This document shows, one piece after another, positions 49,814-60,256 of a stretch of DNA of 64,000 nt. The stretch covers positions 372,001 to 436,000 of the forward strand of contig CP061009.1 of NCBI GenBank assembly GCA_025808375.1. Direction: 5' to 3'. A program made the translations under genes and the position numbers. The notes under the pieces were generated by a model. That model saw only the letters and a list, made by a program, of their open reading frames with translations, did no database searches and was not told where the DNA came from. Each line of letters starts with the position of its first letter. The stretch's first letter is position 1. The stretch is from Duncaniella muricolitica (lineage in GTDB: Bacteria; Bacteroidota; Bacteroidia; Bacteroidales; Muribaculaceae).

Positions 49814-51784
49814 ATGGATATTACAATTCCTGTACTTATATTAGCCATCCCGCTCTGCATGTTCCTCATCCTGGGACTGCTGGGCATGAAGATGAGCCAT
49901 AAGCTCGCCGGTACACTCGGCACTTTGGGCATGGGCACTGTGCTTGTCCTGTCATATTACACAGCGTTCACCTACTGGTTCTCAGGCGCGCCCGAGTTTA
50001 TCGAGGGCACCACACGTATGCAGTACACGGTGTTCAATCAGACATGGCTTCAGTTTACCCCCGCGCTTGCCATCAAGCTCGGATTTCTGCTCGACCCCAT
50101 CTCGGCACTGATGCTTATAGTTATCCCCACCATCTCGTTTATGGTGCATGTCTATTCGCTCGGCTATATGCACGGTGAGAAGGGTTTCCAGCGTTACTAT
50201 GCCTTCCTGTCGCTCTTCAGTTTCTCGATGCTAGGACTCGTTGTCGCTACCAATATCTTCCAGATGTACATCTTCTGGGAGCTTGTGGGCGCGTCGTCAT
50301 TCCTGCTCATCGGATTCTTCTACACGCTTCCCTCGGCCGTCTCGGCTTGTAAGAAAGCGTTTATCGTCACCCGTTTCGCCGACCTCGGATTCCTTCTCGG
50401 TATCCTCATACTTTCGTTCTATACAGGTCATCTCGACTTCCTGCCCATGACTCAGGACCCCCAGGGCGTCTTCGCCTCGTTTGAGGGTGCTACATTCATG
50501 GGTGCCTCGGTGCTCACATGGGCCCTGGTGCTCATCTTCACCGGCGGTATGGGCAAGTCGGCCATGCTCCCGCTCCACATCTGGCTCCCCGACGCCATGG
50601 AGGGCCCGACCCCTGTGTCGGCACTCATCCACGCCGCCACCATGGTTGTGGCCGGTGTGTATCTCGTAGCCCGACTCTTCCCCCTCTACATGCTTGAGGA
50701 CGCAGCCCTGACATTCATCACTGTCGTAGGTGCCGTCACGGCATTCTATGCAGCGGTGGTTGCATGCACTCAGATTGACATCAAGCGTATCCTCGCATTC
50801 TCGACCATCTCGCAGATTGCGTTCATGATGGTATCGCTCGGTGTAGCCTCAAAGAACGGCGAGGCCATCCACGAAGGTCTCGGTTACATGGCCTCCATGT
50901 TCCACCTCTTCACCCACGCCATGTTCAAGGCCCTCCTGTTCCTCGGAGCCGGCTCGCTCATCCACGCTGTCCACTCCAACAACTACACAGCCATGGGTGG
51001 CCTCAGAAAATACATGCCTATAACCCACATCACATTCCTCATCGGCTGTCTTGCCATCGCAGGTATACCCCCGTTTACCGGATTCTTCTCCAAGGACGAG
51101 ATTCTTACCGCATGCTTTGCCAACAGCACCTTCTGGGGTGTGTGGATGATGATGGTCGCCGGCATGACCGCCTTCTACATGTTCCGCATGTACTTCCTCA
51201 TCTTCTGGTGGGATACCCCCGACTATGAGGCCCGCGTCAAGGAGCAGGAAGCTCACGGCCACCATGCCTCTATGCCTCACGAGTCACCCCTGGCCATGGC
51301 ATTCCCCCTCGTATTCCTTGCGATCGTGTCGACAGTGTGTGGCTTCACCCCCTTCGGCGAGCTTGTCACCTATGACGGACACGAGTATCACATCCATCTC
51401 GACTGGACCGTAGCCGGAATGAGTATCGCCGTGGCTGTCGTGGCTATCCTCTTTGCCGCTTCGCTCTATCTCAAGAAAAACGACAAGCCCACCCGCATGG
51501 CCGACTCTTGCCGCTGGCTCTGGACCGCAGCCCTGCACCGTTTCTATTGGGACGAGATTTATCTCTTCATCACACGCCGCATCATCTTTGACGGCATATG
51601 CAAGCCCATCGCATGGTTTGACCGCCACATCATCGACGGCACCATGGACGGATTTGCCTATGTCACCAATAAGGCTTCGGTGGCCATCAAGGGTCTCCAG
51701 AGCGGCAAGGTGCAGATGTACATATGGTGGTATCTCATCGGAGCCGTATTGCTCGGTCTCATAGCCGCAGTGTGCATCCTATGA
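49814..51784 (+). CDS. nuoL: NADH-quinone oxidoreductase subunit L
   Basis: 656 residues, antiporter-like proton pump with a long lateral helix at its C-terminus. FWELVGASSFLLIGF holds the key Glu, and TPVSALIHAATMVVAGVYL and FSTISQIAFMMVSLG hold the channel Lys/His set. Confidence 0.95.
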   Translation: MDITIPVLILAIPLCMFLILGLLGMKMSHKLAGTLGTLGMGTVLVLSYYTAFTYWFSGAPEFIEGTTRMQYTVFNQTWLQFTPALAIKLGFLLDPISALMLIVIPTISFMVHVYSLGYMHGEKGFQRYYAFLSLFSFSMLGLVVATNIFQMYIFWELVGASSFLLIGFFYTLPSAVSACKKAFIVTRFADLGFLLGILILSFYTGHLDFLPMTQDPQGVFASFEGATFMGASVLTWALVLIFTGGMGKSAMLPLHIWLPDAMEGPTPVSALIHAATMVVAGVYLVARLFPLYMLEDAALTFITVVGAVTAFYAAVVACTQIDIKRILAFSTISQIAFMMVSLGVASKNGEAIHEGLGYMASMFHLFTHAMFKALLFLGAGSLIHAVHSNNYTAMGGLRKYMPITHITFLIGCLAIAGIPPFTGFFSKDEILTACFANSTFWGVWMMMVAGMTAFYMFRMYFLIFWWDTPDYEARVKEQEAHGHHASMPHESPLAMAFPLVFLAIVSTVCGFTPFGELVTYDGHEYHIHLDWTVAGMSIAVAVVAILFAASLYLKKNDKPTRMADSCRWLWTAALHRFYWDEIYLFITRRIIFDGICKPIAWFDRHIIDGTMDGFAYVTNKASVAIKGLQSGKVQMYIWWYLIGAVLLGLIAAVCIL

Positions 51785-51815
51785 TAGTGTATTAAGTAGC
51801 AAATATAGTAACGAT

Positions 51816-53321
51816 ATGTTCTCAAATATATTAATCTATTTCGTGATCATCCCCTTGGTGATGCTCCTGGGGTTGTTCCTGTGCCGCGACATCAAGCAGA
51901 TACGCGCCGTGGCTGTCACCGGCTCGGTCGCGCTCACTGCACTGTCGGTATGGCTTCTCATTGATTATCTCGGACTGCGTGCCGCCGGCAATGACGCGCC
52001 CATGCTCTATCTCGGGTCGTGGGAGTGGTTCGCACCCCTCAATATCCATCTCGCTGTCGGGGTCGACGGCATCTCCATCGCCATGCTTCTGCTCACCGGT
52101 GTGATTATGATTACCGGCAGCTTCGCATCGTGGGAGATACCTCAGCCCAAGGAGTTCTTCCTCTGGCTCATACTCCTCTCGACGGGTGTGTATGGATTCT
52201 TTATCTCGATTGACCTCTTCACGATGTTCATGTTCTATGAGGTGGCACTCATCCCCATGTACCTGCTCATTGGCGTGTGGGGCTCGGGCAACAAGAACTA
52301 TTCGGCCATGAAGCTGACCCTTATGCTTATGGGCGGCTCGGCCTTCCTGATGCTCGGCCTTATCGGCATCTACTATCACTCTGCTCCCGCAGGACAGCCC
52401 CTTACATGGAATATCCTTGAGATTGTCAACAACGACTCAATCACCGTCGGCTGGCAGAAGTTCCTCTTCCCGATGACATTTGTCGGCTTCGGTGTGCTCG
52501 GTGCCATGTTCCCCTTCCACACATGGTCGCCCGACGGTCACGCCTCGGCCCCCACGGCTGTGTCGATGCTCCACGCAGGCGTGCTCATGAAGCTCGGCGG
52601 ATATGGCTGCTTCCGTGTGGCCATCTACCTGATGCCCCAGGCGGCCCACGAGCTCGCATGGATATTCATCATCCTCACCGGCATCTCGGTAGTGTATGGT
52701 GCATTCAGCGCGTGTGTGCAGAACGACCTCAAGTATATCAACGCTTACTCCTCCGTGTCACACTGCGGCCTGGTGCTCTTTGCAATCCTCATGCTCAACA
52801 CCACAGCCATGACGGGTGCCATCATGCAGATGCTCTCTCACGGTCTGATGACAGCCCTCTTCTTCGCGCTCATCGGTATGATATACGGACGTACCCACAC
52901 CCGTGACATCCGCGAGATGGGCGGTATGATGCAGATACTTCCCTATCTCTCCGTCTGCTACGTGATAGCCGGTATGGCGTCGCTCGGTCTTCCCGGTCTC
53001 TCGGGCTTCGTGGCCGAGATGACCATCTTTGTCGGCTCGTTCCAGCACACCGACCTCTTCCACCGCGTGTTTGTCATCCTGGCATGCAGCTCTATCGTGA
53101 CCACCGCCGTCTACATCCTGCGTGTTGTAGGCAAGCTGCTCTACGGCCCCGTCTATGACCAGCACCATATGTCACTCACCGACGCAAAGTGGTGGGAACG
53201 TCTTTCGACAGCCACACTCATCGTGTGTGTTGCCGGCATCGGCTGCTTCCCCAACTTCTTCGCCGACCTTATCAAGTTCACATTCAGCCCGCAGATTTTC
53301 TCTGTCCTTGGCTTGCACTAA
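51816..53321 (+). CDS. nuoM: NADH-quinone oxidoreductase subunit M
   Basis: 501 residues, antiporter-like pump. FMFYEVALIPMYLLIGVWG and APTAVSMLHAGVLMKLGGYG are the NuoM signatures. Confidence 0.95.
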   Translation: MFSNILIYFVIIPLVMLLGLFLCRDIKQIRAVAVTGSVALTALSVWLLIDYLGLRAAGNDAPMLYLGSWEWFAPLNIHLAVGVDGISIAMLLLTGVIMITGSFASWEIPQPKEFFLWLILLSTGVYGFFISIDLFTMFMFYEVALIPMYLLIGVWGSGNKNYSAMKLTLMLMGGSAFLMLGLIGIYYHSAPAGQPLTWNILEIVNNDSITVGWQKFLFPMTFVGFGVLGAMFPFHTWSPDGHASAPTAVSMLHAGVLMKLGGYGCFRVAIYLMPQAAHELAWIFIILTGISVVYGAFSACVQNDLKYINAYSSVSHCGLVLFAILMLNTTAMTGAIMQMLSHGLMTALFFALIGMIYGRTHTRDIREMGGMMQILPYLSVCYVIAGMASLGLPGLSGFVAEMTIFVGSFQHTDLFHRVFVILACSSIVTTAVYILRVVGKLLYGPVYDQHHMSLTDAKWWERLSTATLIVCVAGIGCFPNFFADLIKFTFSPQIFSVLGLH

Positions 53322-53339
53322 TATATTAGAATATAAGCA

Positions 53340-54779
53340 ATGGATTATTCACAGTTTTTAGCACTGAAGCAGGAAATCGGACTGCTGGTAGTATTTCTGT
53401 TAGTATTCCTCTACGATACTTTCGCCACGCGCAAGTCACAGGCTTCGCTCCCCGTCATCTCCACGCTGCTCATGCTCGTGTTTACCGTCTGGGGATTCTG
53501 CCCGCTTGTCAAGGCCGATGCGGTAGCGTTTGCAGGAATGTATGTCACCGACCCCGTAATGGTGGCCATCAAGAATATTCTTAATGTGGGTGTGGTCATC
53601 GTGCTCATCCAGTCGATCAAGTGGGCCAACTCGGAGTTTACCTCCGTGCGCCGCGGCGAGTTCTATGAACTGATACTGCTCACACTCCTGGGCATGTATT
53701 TCATGATTTCAAGCCGTCACTTCCTGATGTTCATCATCGGACTCGAGACCGCCTCGCTCCCCCTCTGCGCCCTCGTCGCTTTCGACAAGAATCGCTATGA
53801 GAGCCATGAGGCCGCCATCAAATATGTGCTCACCGCCGTGTTCTCGTCAGCCATCCTTCTGATGGGTCTCTCGTATGTCTACGGCCTCACCGGTTCGCTC
53901 TACTATGCCGACATCGCCCTCTTCTGCCGCGCCAACATGGGCGTCATGATGATTGTGGCTCTCGCCTTTGTCATCGCAGGCTTCGGCTTCAAGATTTCGC
54001 TCGTGCCCTTCCACCTCTGGACCGCCGACGTATATCAGGGCGCACCCACCTCGGTGACCTCTTATCTCTCGGTGATCTCCAAGGGTTCGGCCGCCTTTGC
54101 CTTCCTTGTAGTGCTCACACAGGTGTTTGGCACACTCTACTCCGATGCATGGGAGTGGATGCTCTACGCGCTCATCATACTCACCATCACCGTGGGTAAC
54201 CTCTTCGCGATGCGTCAGGTCAACATGAAGCGTTTCCTTGCCTTCTCGTCAATCTCCCAGGCTGGCTACATAATGCTCGCCGTGATTGGCAACAATGCAA
54301 TGGGAGTGTCGGCACTCATGTTCTACGTGCTCGTCTATGTGTTCTCCAACCTTGCCGCCTTCGGCGTCATCGGAGCCATCGAGAACGCTTCGGGCAAGTT
54401 GCTCATGACTGACTACAACGGCCTCTACAAGACCAATCCCCGCCTGGCCTTCACAATGATGCTTGCCATGTTCTCACTCGCGGGTATTCCCCCGTTTGCC
54501 GGATTCTTCAGCAAGTTCTTCGTGTTCACCTCGGCTCTTAACGGCACCGAGTCAGTAGCCCTCTACGTGCTCGTGCTCATCGCGTTGATCAACACCATCA
54601 TCTCGCTCTACTACTACCTGCTCGTAGTCAAGGCAATGTTTATCAACGACAGCGACGCCCCCATCGCCACATTCCGTTCGGCATGCTCCGAGCGTCTGGG
54701 CATGTGGATATGCGTAGCCGGCATCATCGGCCTCGGCATCGTCAGCTACTTCTACAACTATCTGCTCACCATCGGTTAA
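53340..54779 (+). CDS. nuoN: NADH-quinone oxidoreductase subunit N
   Basis: 479 residues, antiporter-like pump. MFIIGLETASLPLCAL and VYQGAPTSVTSYLSVISKGSA match NuoN. It is the last gene of the block; a hairpin (54814-54856) without a T-run follows. Confidence 0.94.
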   Translation: MDYSQFLALKQEIGLLVVFLLVFLYDTFATRKSQASLPVISTLLMLVFTVWGFCPLVKADAVAFAGMYVTDPVMVAIKNILNVGVVIVLIQSIKWANSEFTSVRRGEFYELILLTLLGMYFMISSRHFLMFIIGLETASLPLCALVAFDKNRYESHEAAIKYVLTAVFSSAILLMGLSYVYGLTGSLYYADIALFCRANMGVMMIVALAFVIAGFGFKISLVPFHLWTADVYQGAPTSVTSYLSVISKGSAAFAFLVVLTQVFGTLYSDAWEWMLYALIILTITVGNLFAMRQVNMKRFLAFSSISQAGYIMLAVIGNNAMGVSALMFYVLVYVFSNLAAFGVIGAIENASGKLLMTDYNGLYKTNPRLAFTMMLAMFSLAGIPPFAGFFSKFFVFTSALNGTESVALYVLVLIALINTIISLYYYLLVVKAMFINDSDAPIATFRSACSERLGMWICVAGIIGLGIVSYFYNYLLTIG

Positions 54780-54813
54780 TACACACCGTTGACAGGCAAA
54801 TTATATCCATCAC

Positions 54814-54856
54814 GGCATCTCCGGCATTAGAGTCACCCCTCTATGGCGGAGATGCC
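54814..54856 (+). terminator. Hairpin behind nuoN, no T-run
   Basis: 10-bp perfect outer stem (GGCATCTCCG 54814-54823 with 54847-54856) and inner TAGAG/CTCTA. Without a U-tail it may be a processing or attenuator structure rather than a true terminator. murI starts 74 bp further on. Confidence 0.45.
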
Positions 54857-54929
54857 TGATGAATTAGAGGGTGTAACAATTGTTATTAAACACACTCTTA
54901 AGGACAATCAATTAAAAGACTACAGACTT

Positions 54930-55745
54930 ATGGGACCTATCGGAGTTTTTGACTCAGGTTATGGAGGTCTTACCATTCTCAAGGAGATACGTAAGGCACT
55001 CCCGCAGTATGATTACATATATCTCGGCGACAATGCGCGCGCCCCTTACGGCACGCGGTCGTTTGATGTGGTGTACGAATTTACGCTCCAGGCTGTCAAA
55101 GAGCTTTTTGCCCGCGGATGCGAGCTCGTGATACTGGCATGTAACACCGCCTCGGCCAAGGCCCTGCGCTCCATACAGCAGAAAGACCTCCCCGCCATCG
55201 ACCCCGCCAAACGTGTGCTTGGCGTGATTATCCCCACAGTCGAAGCTCTCGGCAATGTCACCAAAAACGGTAATATCGGTGTGCTCGGCACTCCGGGTAC
55301 CATCTCGTCGGGAACGTATGACATAGAGATTGCCAAATTTTTCCCGTCCTTCCGCACCGTATCGGTGGCATGCCCCATGTGGGTCCCCCTGGTGGAGAAT
55401 AAGGAATATGACTCGCCCGGAGCCGACTATTTCGTGAAGAAATATGTCGAGGAGCTCTTTGCTGAAGAGCCCGACACCGACACCGTGGTGCTCGGATGCA
55501 CCCACTATCCTCTCTTGCTCAAAAAAATCGAGGCACAGGTGGGCCGTCGTGCCAAGGTCATAACCCAAGGCGCGCTTGTGGCTGCAAGTCTGGCCGACTA
55601 CATGAAGCGTCATCCCGAGATGGATGCCCGCTGTGCCAAAGGCGGCTCGGTGACATATTTCACCACCGAGCATCCCGACAAGTTTACCGACATGGCCGCT
55701 ATCTTCATGGAAGAACCCGTCTCGGCGTCCCGTATCGAATTATAA
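54930..55745 (+). CDS. murI: Glutamate racemase
   Basis: 271 residues from the ATG at 54930 (MGPIGVFDSGYGGL). An upstream in-frame ATG at 54843 would begin inside the nuoN hairpin. The two catalytic Cys are C71 (LACNTAS) and the later LGCTHYP, and the DSG motif is at residues 8-10. It makes D-glutamate for peptidoglycan. Confidence 0.94.
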   Translation: MGPIGVFDSGYGGLTILKEIRKALPQYDYIYLGDNARAPYGTRSFDVVYEFTLQAVKELFARGCELVILACNTASAKALRSIQQKDLPAIDPAKRVLGVIIPTVEALGNVTKNGNIGVLGTPGTISSGTYDIEIAKFFPSFRTVSVACPMWVPLVENKEYDSPGADYFVKKYVEELFAEEPDTDTVVLGCTHYPLLLKKIEAQVGRRAKVITQGALVAASLADYMKRHPEMDARCAKGGSVTYFTTEHPDKFTDMAAIFMEEPVSASRIEL

Positions 55746-55799
55746 GAGGCTGACAATAGTCTCCCTATTCTCCATTCTCCCCCTATCCGGCCGTCCGTT

Positions 55800-58319
55800 A
55801 TGTTACGATTCATCACAAAAATGTTCTTTATAACCCTGCTCATGTGCGGGGTGGGAGCATGTACGTCTGAAAACGCAAGGCTCGGCACGCTGAGTGCCGG
55901 GCTTCTGTCAGTGACAATCGATGCCGACGACACCGTCGGCATGGCCGGTAGTGAAGGAAGCGTTATAGCCACAGGTTATGAGCCGGCCACAGGCTCTGTG
56001 TCGCTTATCATGACTTCGCATGACGGAGAGTATTCCCATAGGTGGGAGGATGCCTCGCAGTTTCAGCAGGGACAGTTTTACATAGCCGGACTCTACATGC
56101 TTCAGGCCGGTAGCGGCAATCCTCTTCACGAGGGCTTTGACCGTCCGGCATTCTCTGGAAATGTTGACGTGCAGGTCGACGAAGGCCTGCACACCGACGC
56201 CGTGTTGAAGCTCTCGCTTGCCAACGCCCTTGTCAGGGTGGCCTATACCGAGACCCTCCTCTCGGAGTTTGAGTCGGTCACGGCATCATTGCACACTCCC
56301 GGCGGACTGTATCACGCCTATCCATCCGATGAGACTCGCATGCTGTGTCTCAACCCCGGACTTACCGAAATCATTCTCGACATAACGCTCACCGACGGAC
56401 GCAGCGTCACATTTGCCGCCTATACGGGGCTTGACACACGCGAGGCCACACTCTACGACATTACCGTCGACTGTGACGCCACACCCCTGGGACCAGAGAT
56501 TACGGTCGAGACTCCCGCCGGCACTCACTCCACCCTCATGTCAGAGCGATTTATCAATGCCGAAGCCCCTCTGATGCGTCAGTCATGGACCGAGAGCGAA
56601 GTGCTTTATCTGCCCGAGGGAAACACCCCCTCTCAACCCTACAGCATAGAGATAGAGTCGGCCACGCCGCTGTCAACTCTCATGCTGTCCGTGCTCTCGC
56701 GTTCGCTTTACGAGCAAGGCATGCCTTACGAGACCGACCTCCTGCACCTCACTCCCGCTCAGGCCGATGTGCTCCGTGAGCTCGGACTCACCTACAGCCT
56801 CACAGCCACCGGTGGAGTGATACGGTTTGACGGTCTGCTGGGCAATCTTGTGTATCTCGACGAAACGTCGGCCATGTCATCGTTTTCGGTCATGGCCACC
56901 TCGTCCGACGGACGCAGCTCGCAGCCCGTGTCGTTGTTTGTGCGCACATCGCCTGTCGACATCGAGGTCGTGAAGACCTATCCCGTCACCATGTGTATCG
57001 ACATAGCCCATATCGAGGTGAGATGTGACGAGTCGGGATTCATGGACCATGTGGAGATAGAGACTCTATCGGCCGATGGTGACTGGACAAAGATAGAACC
57101 GCTCGCCATCGAACCGCTTGAGGGCGGGCTCTATTCACTCTCGTTTGGAGTGAGCGAAGGAAGTGAGCCGGTGAGCGCGCGCATCCTGTATTGCGACGAG
57201 ATACGCTCTACGTTCACTCTTTATCGTACCATGCCACCGTTCAGCATCGAGGTCGACCCGTTTGCCACAATGGCCGCAGTGAGGATAGTCTCGCCCGACG
57301 AGTCGCTTCTGGAGACCATCACCTCCAAGGCCCGTATATATATCAACGGCAGCGAGGCCCCGATATACCATTCCGTTCCCGATAGCGGTATTCTTTCGGT
57401 CATAGGGCTTGCTCCCTCGACGGCCTACGAGTTCAAGGCCACACTGATGTCGGGCGTGGACAATCCCGAGTTTTCCCAGGCTGTGACTGTGGTCACCGAG
57501 GGTACGCCCCAGTTGCCCAACGCCGACTTTGAGGACAGGGCCGAGGGTGCGAAATACAAAAACCTCCCTTCAGGCGGGCGATATTCCCAGACTGTAGTGG
57601 AGATATTCAACTGGCAGCATTTCACCACCTTTGACCAGGAGGTGCCCAAGCATTGGGCCAATACCAATGCCAAGACATTTGCCATGTCGTCTGACAATCA
57701 CAACACATGGTATATGCAGCCCTCCGTGGCTCTTACGCGCCTGAATGTATTCAGCCAGAGTTTTGCGGTCGAGCTTACGAGCGTGGCTTTTGACCCGCAC
57801 GGCAAGCCGATACCTGACTATACCCAGACCGGCACCCCTTATCTCGATTATTCCCCCATAGTGCCCGACATAGCCTATCGCGCCGCCGGAAAACTATTTC
57901 TCGGCCGATATACTTTTGATCCGGCCACCGTGCAAGAGTCATATGTCGAGGGCCTGGAATGGAACTCGCGTCCCGCTTCGCTCAACGGATATTATTGCTA
58001 TTATCCCGTGGAGACCGACCGTTCAGACTGCGGCCTTGTCACTGTCGAGGTGCTCGGAGCCGGAGAAGACGGTGAGACAGTGATAGCCTCAGGCTCACAG
58101 CGGCTCACGTTGGCCATGAGCTACACGGCGTTCAGCGTGCCGCTCAACTATGAGAAATTCGGAGTCAAGGCCACGCGCATCAAAGTGATGTTTTCCTCAT
58201 CGGCCCACGCCGGCACCATCGAGGAGGAGACCGCTCGCGTCCGTACTGTCTCCAATCTGATGTCGGCCACATCCATAGGCGGTAAGCTCTGGATCGACAA
58301 CATTACGCTCGCATACTGA
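55800..58319 (+). CDS. Lipoprotein with DUF4493-like N-terminus and PCMD-like C-terminus
   Basis: 839 residues. Signal peptide with lipobox GVGAC (Cys about 21). Residues about 25-250 match the layout of DUF4493 (LSVTIDADD.., repeated strand pairs around QFQQGQFYIAGLY). The middle has Ig-like stretches. From about 575 (EGTPQLPNADFEDR) to the end is a jelly-roll-like module of the putative carbohydrate metabolism (PCMD) type, ending GGKLWIDNITLAY. The same module closes the gene at 60243. Likely an outer-surface protein that binds glycan or helps an adhesin stalk. It opens a four-gene group with two barrels and a second lipoprotein. Confidence 0.72.
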   Translation: MLRFITKMFFITLLMCGVGACTSENARLGTLSAGLLSVTIDADDTVGMAGSEGSVIATGYEPATGSVSLIMTSHDGEYSHRWEDASQFQQGQFYIAGLYMLQAGSGNPLHEGFDRPAFSGNVDVQVDEGLHTDAVLKLSLANALVRVAYTETLLSEFESVTASLHTPGGLYHAYPSDETRMLCLNPGLTEIILDITLTDGRSVTFAAYTGLDTREATLYDITVDCDATPLGPEITVETPAGTHSTLMSERFINAEAPLMRQSWTESEVLYLPEGNTPSQPYSIEIESATPLSTLMLSVLSRSLYEQGMPYETDLLHLTPAQADVLRELGLTYSLTATGGVIRFDGLLGNLVYLDETSAMSSFSVMATSSDGRSSQPVSLFVRTSPVDIEVVKTYPVTMCIDIAHIEVRCDESGFMDHVEIETLSADGDWTKIEPLAIEPLEGGLYSLSFGVSEGSEPVSARILYCDEIRSTFTLYRTMPPFSIEVDPFATMAAVRIVSPDESLLETITSKARIYINGSEAPIYHSVPDSGILSVIGLAPSTAYEFKATLMSGVDNPEFSQAVTVVTEGTPQLPNADFEDRAEGAKYKNLPSGGRYSQTVVEIFNWQHFTTFDQEVPKHWANTNAKTFAMSSDNHNTWYMQPSVALTRLNVFSQSFAVELTSVAFDPHGKPIPDYTQTGTPYLDYSPIVPDIAYRAAGKLFLGRYTFDPATVQESYVEGLEWNSRPASLNGYYCYYPVETDRSDCGLVTVEVLGAGEDGETVIASGSQRLTLAMSYTAFSVPLNYEKFGVKATRIKVMFSSSAHAGTIEEETARVRTVSNLMSATSIGGKLWIDNITLAY

Positions 58320-58337
58320 TAAACCAATCATTCCCCC

Positions 58338-59078
58338 ATGTCAAAAAGGTTACTATACATACTCCCCATACTCCTGGCCATGCTTGCCGCTCCGCGCGCC
58401 GGAGCTCAGGCGGCTTTCAACCGAGGGCTTGAACAGATTTCGTTCATACCCGAGGGGCAATGGATTACGGGTGTGAACGTCAGCTATACCCAAAGCGATT
58501 ATGACAACTACAAGTTTCTCATCATAGAGAATCTCGGCGGCGACACCTACAGCTTCAAGGTAAGCCCGATGCTGATGTATTGTTTCAAGGACAACCTTGC
58601 GGCAGGCGGACGCTTTGCCTACTCTCGCTCCCGCGCGCGTCTCAACAGTGCCGACCTGGTCATCGACTCCGAGACATCCTACGAGCCCGGCACACTCTAC
58701 TCGCTATCTCACAATTATTACGGCACGGCCTCGTTTCGCAACTACATATCACTCGGCCGCTCGATGCGCTTCGGCTTTTTCAACGAAGTGCAGCTCCAGA
58801 TAGGAGGCGGACAGTCAAAGATAGTCAACGGCGAGGGCGAAGACCTCACCGGCACCTATTCGCGCAACTTCTCGCTTGACGTCGGACTCACTCCGGGCCT
58901 GATAATGTTTCTCAACAACTACTCGGCCATAGAGGTCAGTGTGGGCGTGCTCGGATTCAGCTACGACAAGACCCGGGCCACAACCGACCAGATATATGTG
59001 GCGGAGTATGCGAGAAAGCATGCCAACTTTAAGATCAACCTTTTCTCCATCTCCTTCGGAGTGGCGTTTTATCTCTAA
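58338..59078 (+). CDS. Outer-membrane beta-barrel protein, paralogue of next gene
   Basis: 246 residues with a signal peptide (cleavage near GAQ|AAF). The mature part opens with RGLEQISFIPEGQW and contains strand pairs through FSYDKTRAT, ending in the aromatic GVAFYL barrel signal. It is a clear paralogue of the protein at 59102, which has RGLFNFLFIPQGQW in the same place. The family is not recognised by name. It lies 18 bp after the lipoprotein gene. Confidence 0.72.
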   Translation: MSKRLLYILPILLAMLAAPRAGAQAAFNRGLEQISFIPEGQWITGVNVSYTQSDYDNYKFLIIENLGGDTYSFKVSPMLMYCFKDNLAAGGRFAYSRSRARLNSADLVIDSETSYEPGTLYSLSHNYYGTASFRNYISLGRSMRFGFFNEVQLQIGGGQSKIVNGEGEDLTGTYSRNFSLDVGLTPGLIMFLNNYSAIEVSVGVLGFSYDKTRATTDQIYVAEYARKHANFKINLFSISFGVAFYL

Positions 59079-59101
59079 TCACCCCGTATAGACCATAAGC
59101 A

Positions 59102-60256
59102 ATGAACCGACTTTCAGCCCTCATCGCTCTATTCATTATGTCGCTTGCGGGGATAGCTCCGCTCAGCGGTCAGACTGCGACACCCGACGTCCCGGTGCCG
59201 ACTGTCTCCATCTCCAATGTCACTACCTCCGAACTTCCGGCCGATGTCGACTCGGTAGTGACCACTATCGTCACCCGTGTGTATCGCGGAGGCCGTCCTG
59301 TGACGGTCAGTAAGCAACAGTCAGGCCAACTCTCCGTGCTGGCTGGCAACAGTCAGTCGGCGGGAGTGCAGTTAATTGTTCCCGATACACCGGCCGCCAA
59401 AGTGACTCCGGCACAAGCCGACACGCTCGTGTCGCCCGTGATAGTCTATCGCGACTCGGTGCGCGGTAGTCCTGTCAACGAGCATGGCAAGATAGTGCTT
59501 GCCACCGTTGACCCACGTCTGCTCGACGAGCGAGTGGTGGTCGGGACCGACACTGTGCCCATCATACTCCCGACCCCCAATTACGGACGCTATGACCGCG
59601 GACTCTTCAACTTCCTGTTTATCCCGCAGGGCCAGTGGATGTTTGGACTGACAGCCTCCTATGGCGAATTTAACTCTGACGACGTGCAGATATTGTCGCT
59701 CATCAAGGATTTCAGCTTCAAGGGCAAGCTCTATTCCATACAGCCCACGGTGAGCTACTTTTTCCGCAGCAACCAGTCGATGGGTCTGAAGTTCAGCTAC
59801 TCGCGAGGCATAGCCGACCTCGGCGGTCTCTCGGTCGACATTGACGATGACATGAGTTTTACGCTCAGCGACATAAGCTATTATTCTCAGAGCTATACAG
59901 CATCGGTGTTTTACCGCAATTATGTCGGTCTGGGCACGGAGAAACGTTTCGCCATATTCAATGAGATAGACCTTGCGTTCGGCAGCGGCTCGTCGCGCTT
60001 CAAGCGTAGCTATGACGGCGAGATGCGCGACACCAAGACGCTCACCTCCAAGTGGAGTCTGAATTTCTCACCCGGCGTGACCATGTTTATCATGGACAAT
60101 GCCTGTTTTAATGTCTCGTTTGGAGTGTTCGGACTCCACGTGACTCACGACAAGCAGTATACCAATGGTGAAGACGAGGGCACCCGCACATCGTCGGGAG
60201 CCAACTTCCGTTTCAATCTGTTCAACATCAATTTTGGCTTAGGTGTCACGATTTAA
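59102..60256 (+). CDS. Outer-membrane beta-barrel protein with N-terminal extension
   Basis: 384 residues. Signal peptide, then about 130 residues of Val/Thr/Pro/Asp-rich, probably flexible sequence absent from the paralogue, then the same barrel (RGLFNFLFIPQGQW to NINFGLGVTI). The extra part may lie in the periplasm or at the surface. Its stop overlaps the start of the next gene by 14 bp. Confidence 0.72.
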   Translation: MNRLSALIALFIMSLAGIAPLSGQTATPDVPVPTVSISNVTTSELPADVDSVVTTIVTRVYRGGRPVTVSKQQSGQLSVLAGNSQSAGVQLIVPDTPAAKVTPAQADTLVSPVIVYRDSVRGSPVNEHGKIVLATVDPRLLDERVVVGTDTVPIILPTPNYGRYDRGLFNFLFIPQGQWMFGLTASYGEFNSDDVQILSLIKDFSFKGKLYSIQPTVSYFFRSNQSMGLKFSYSRGIADLGGLSVDIDDDMSFTLSDISYYSQSYTASVFYRNYVGLGTEKRFAIFNEIDLAFGSGSSRFKRSYDGEMRDTKTLTSKWSLNFSPGVTMFIMDNACFNVSFGVFGLHVTHDKQYTNGEDEGTRTSSGANFRFNLFNINFGLGVTI

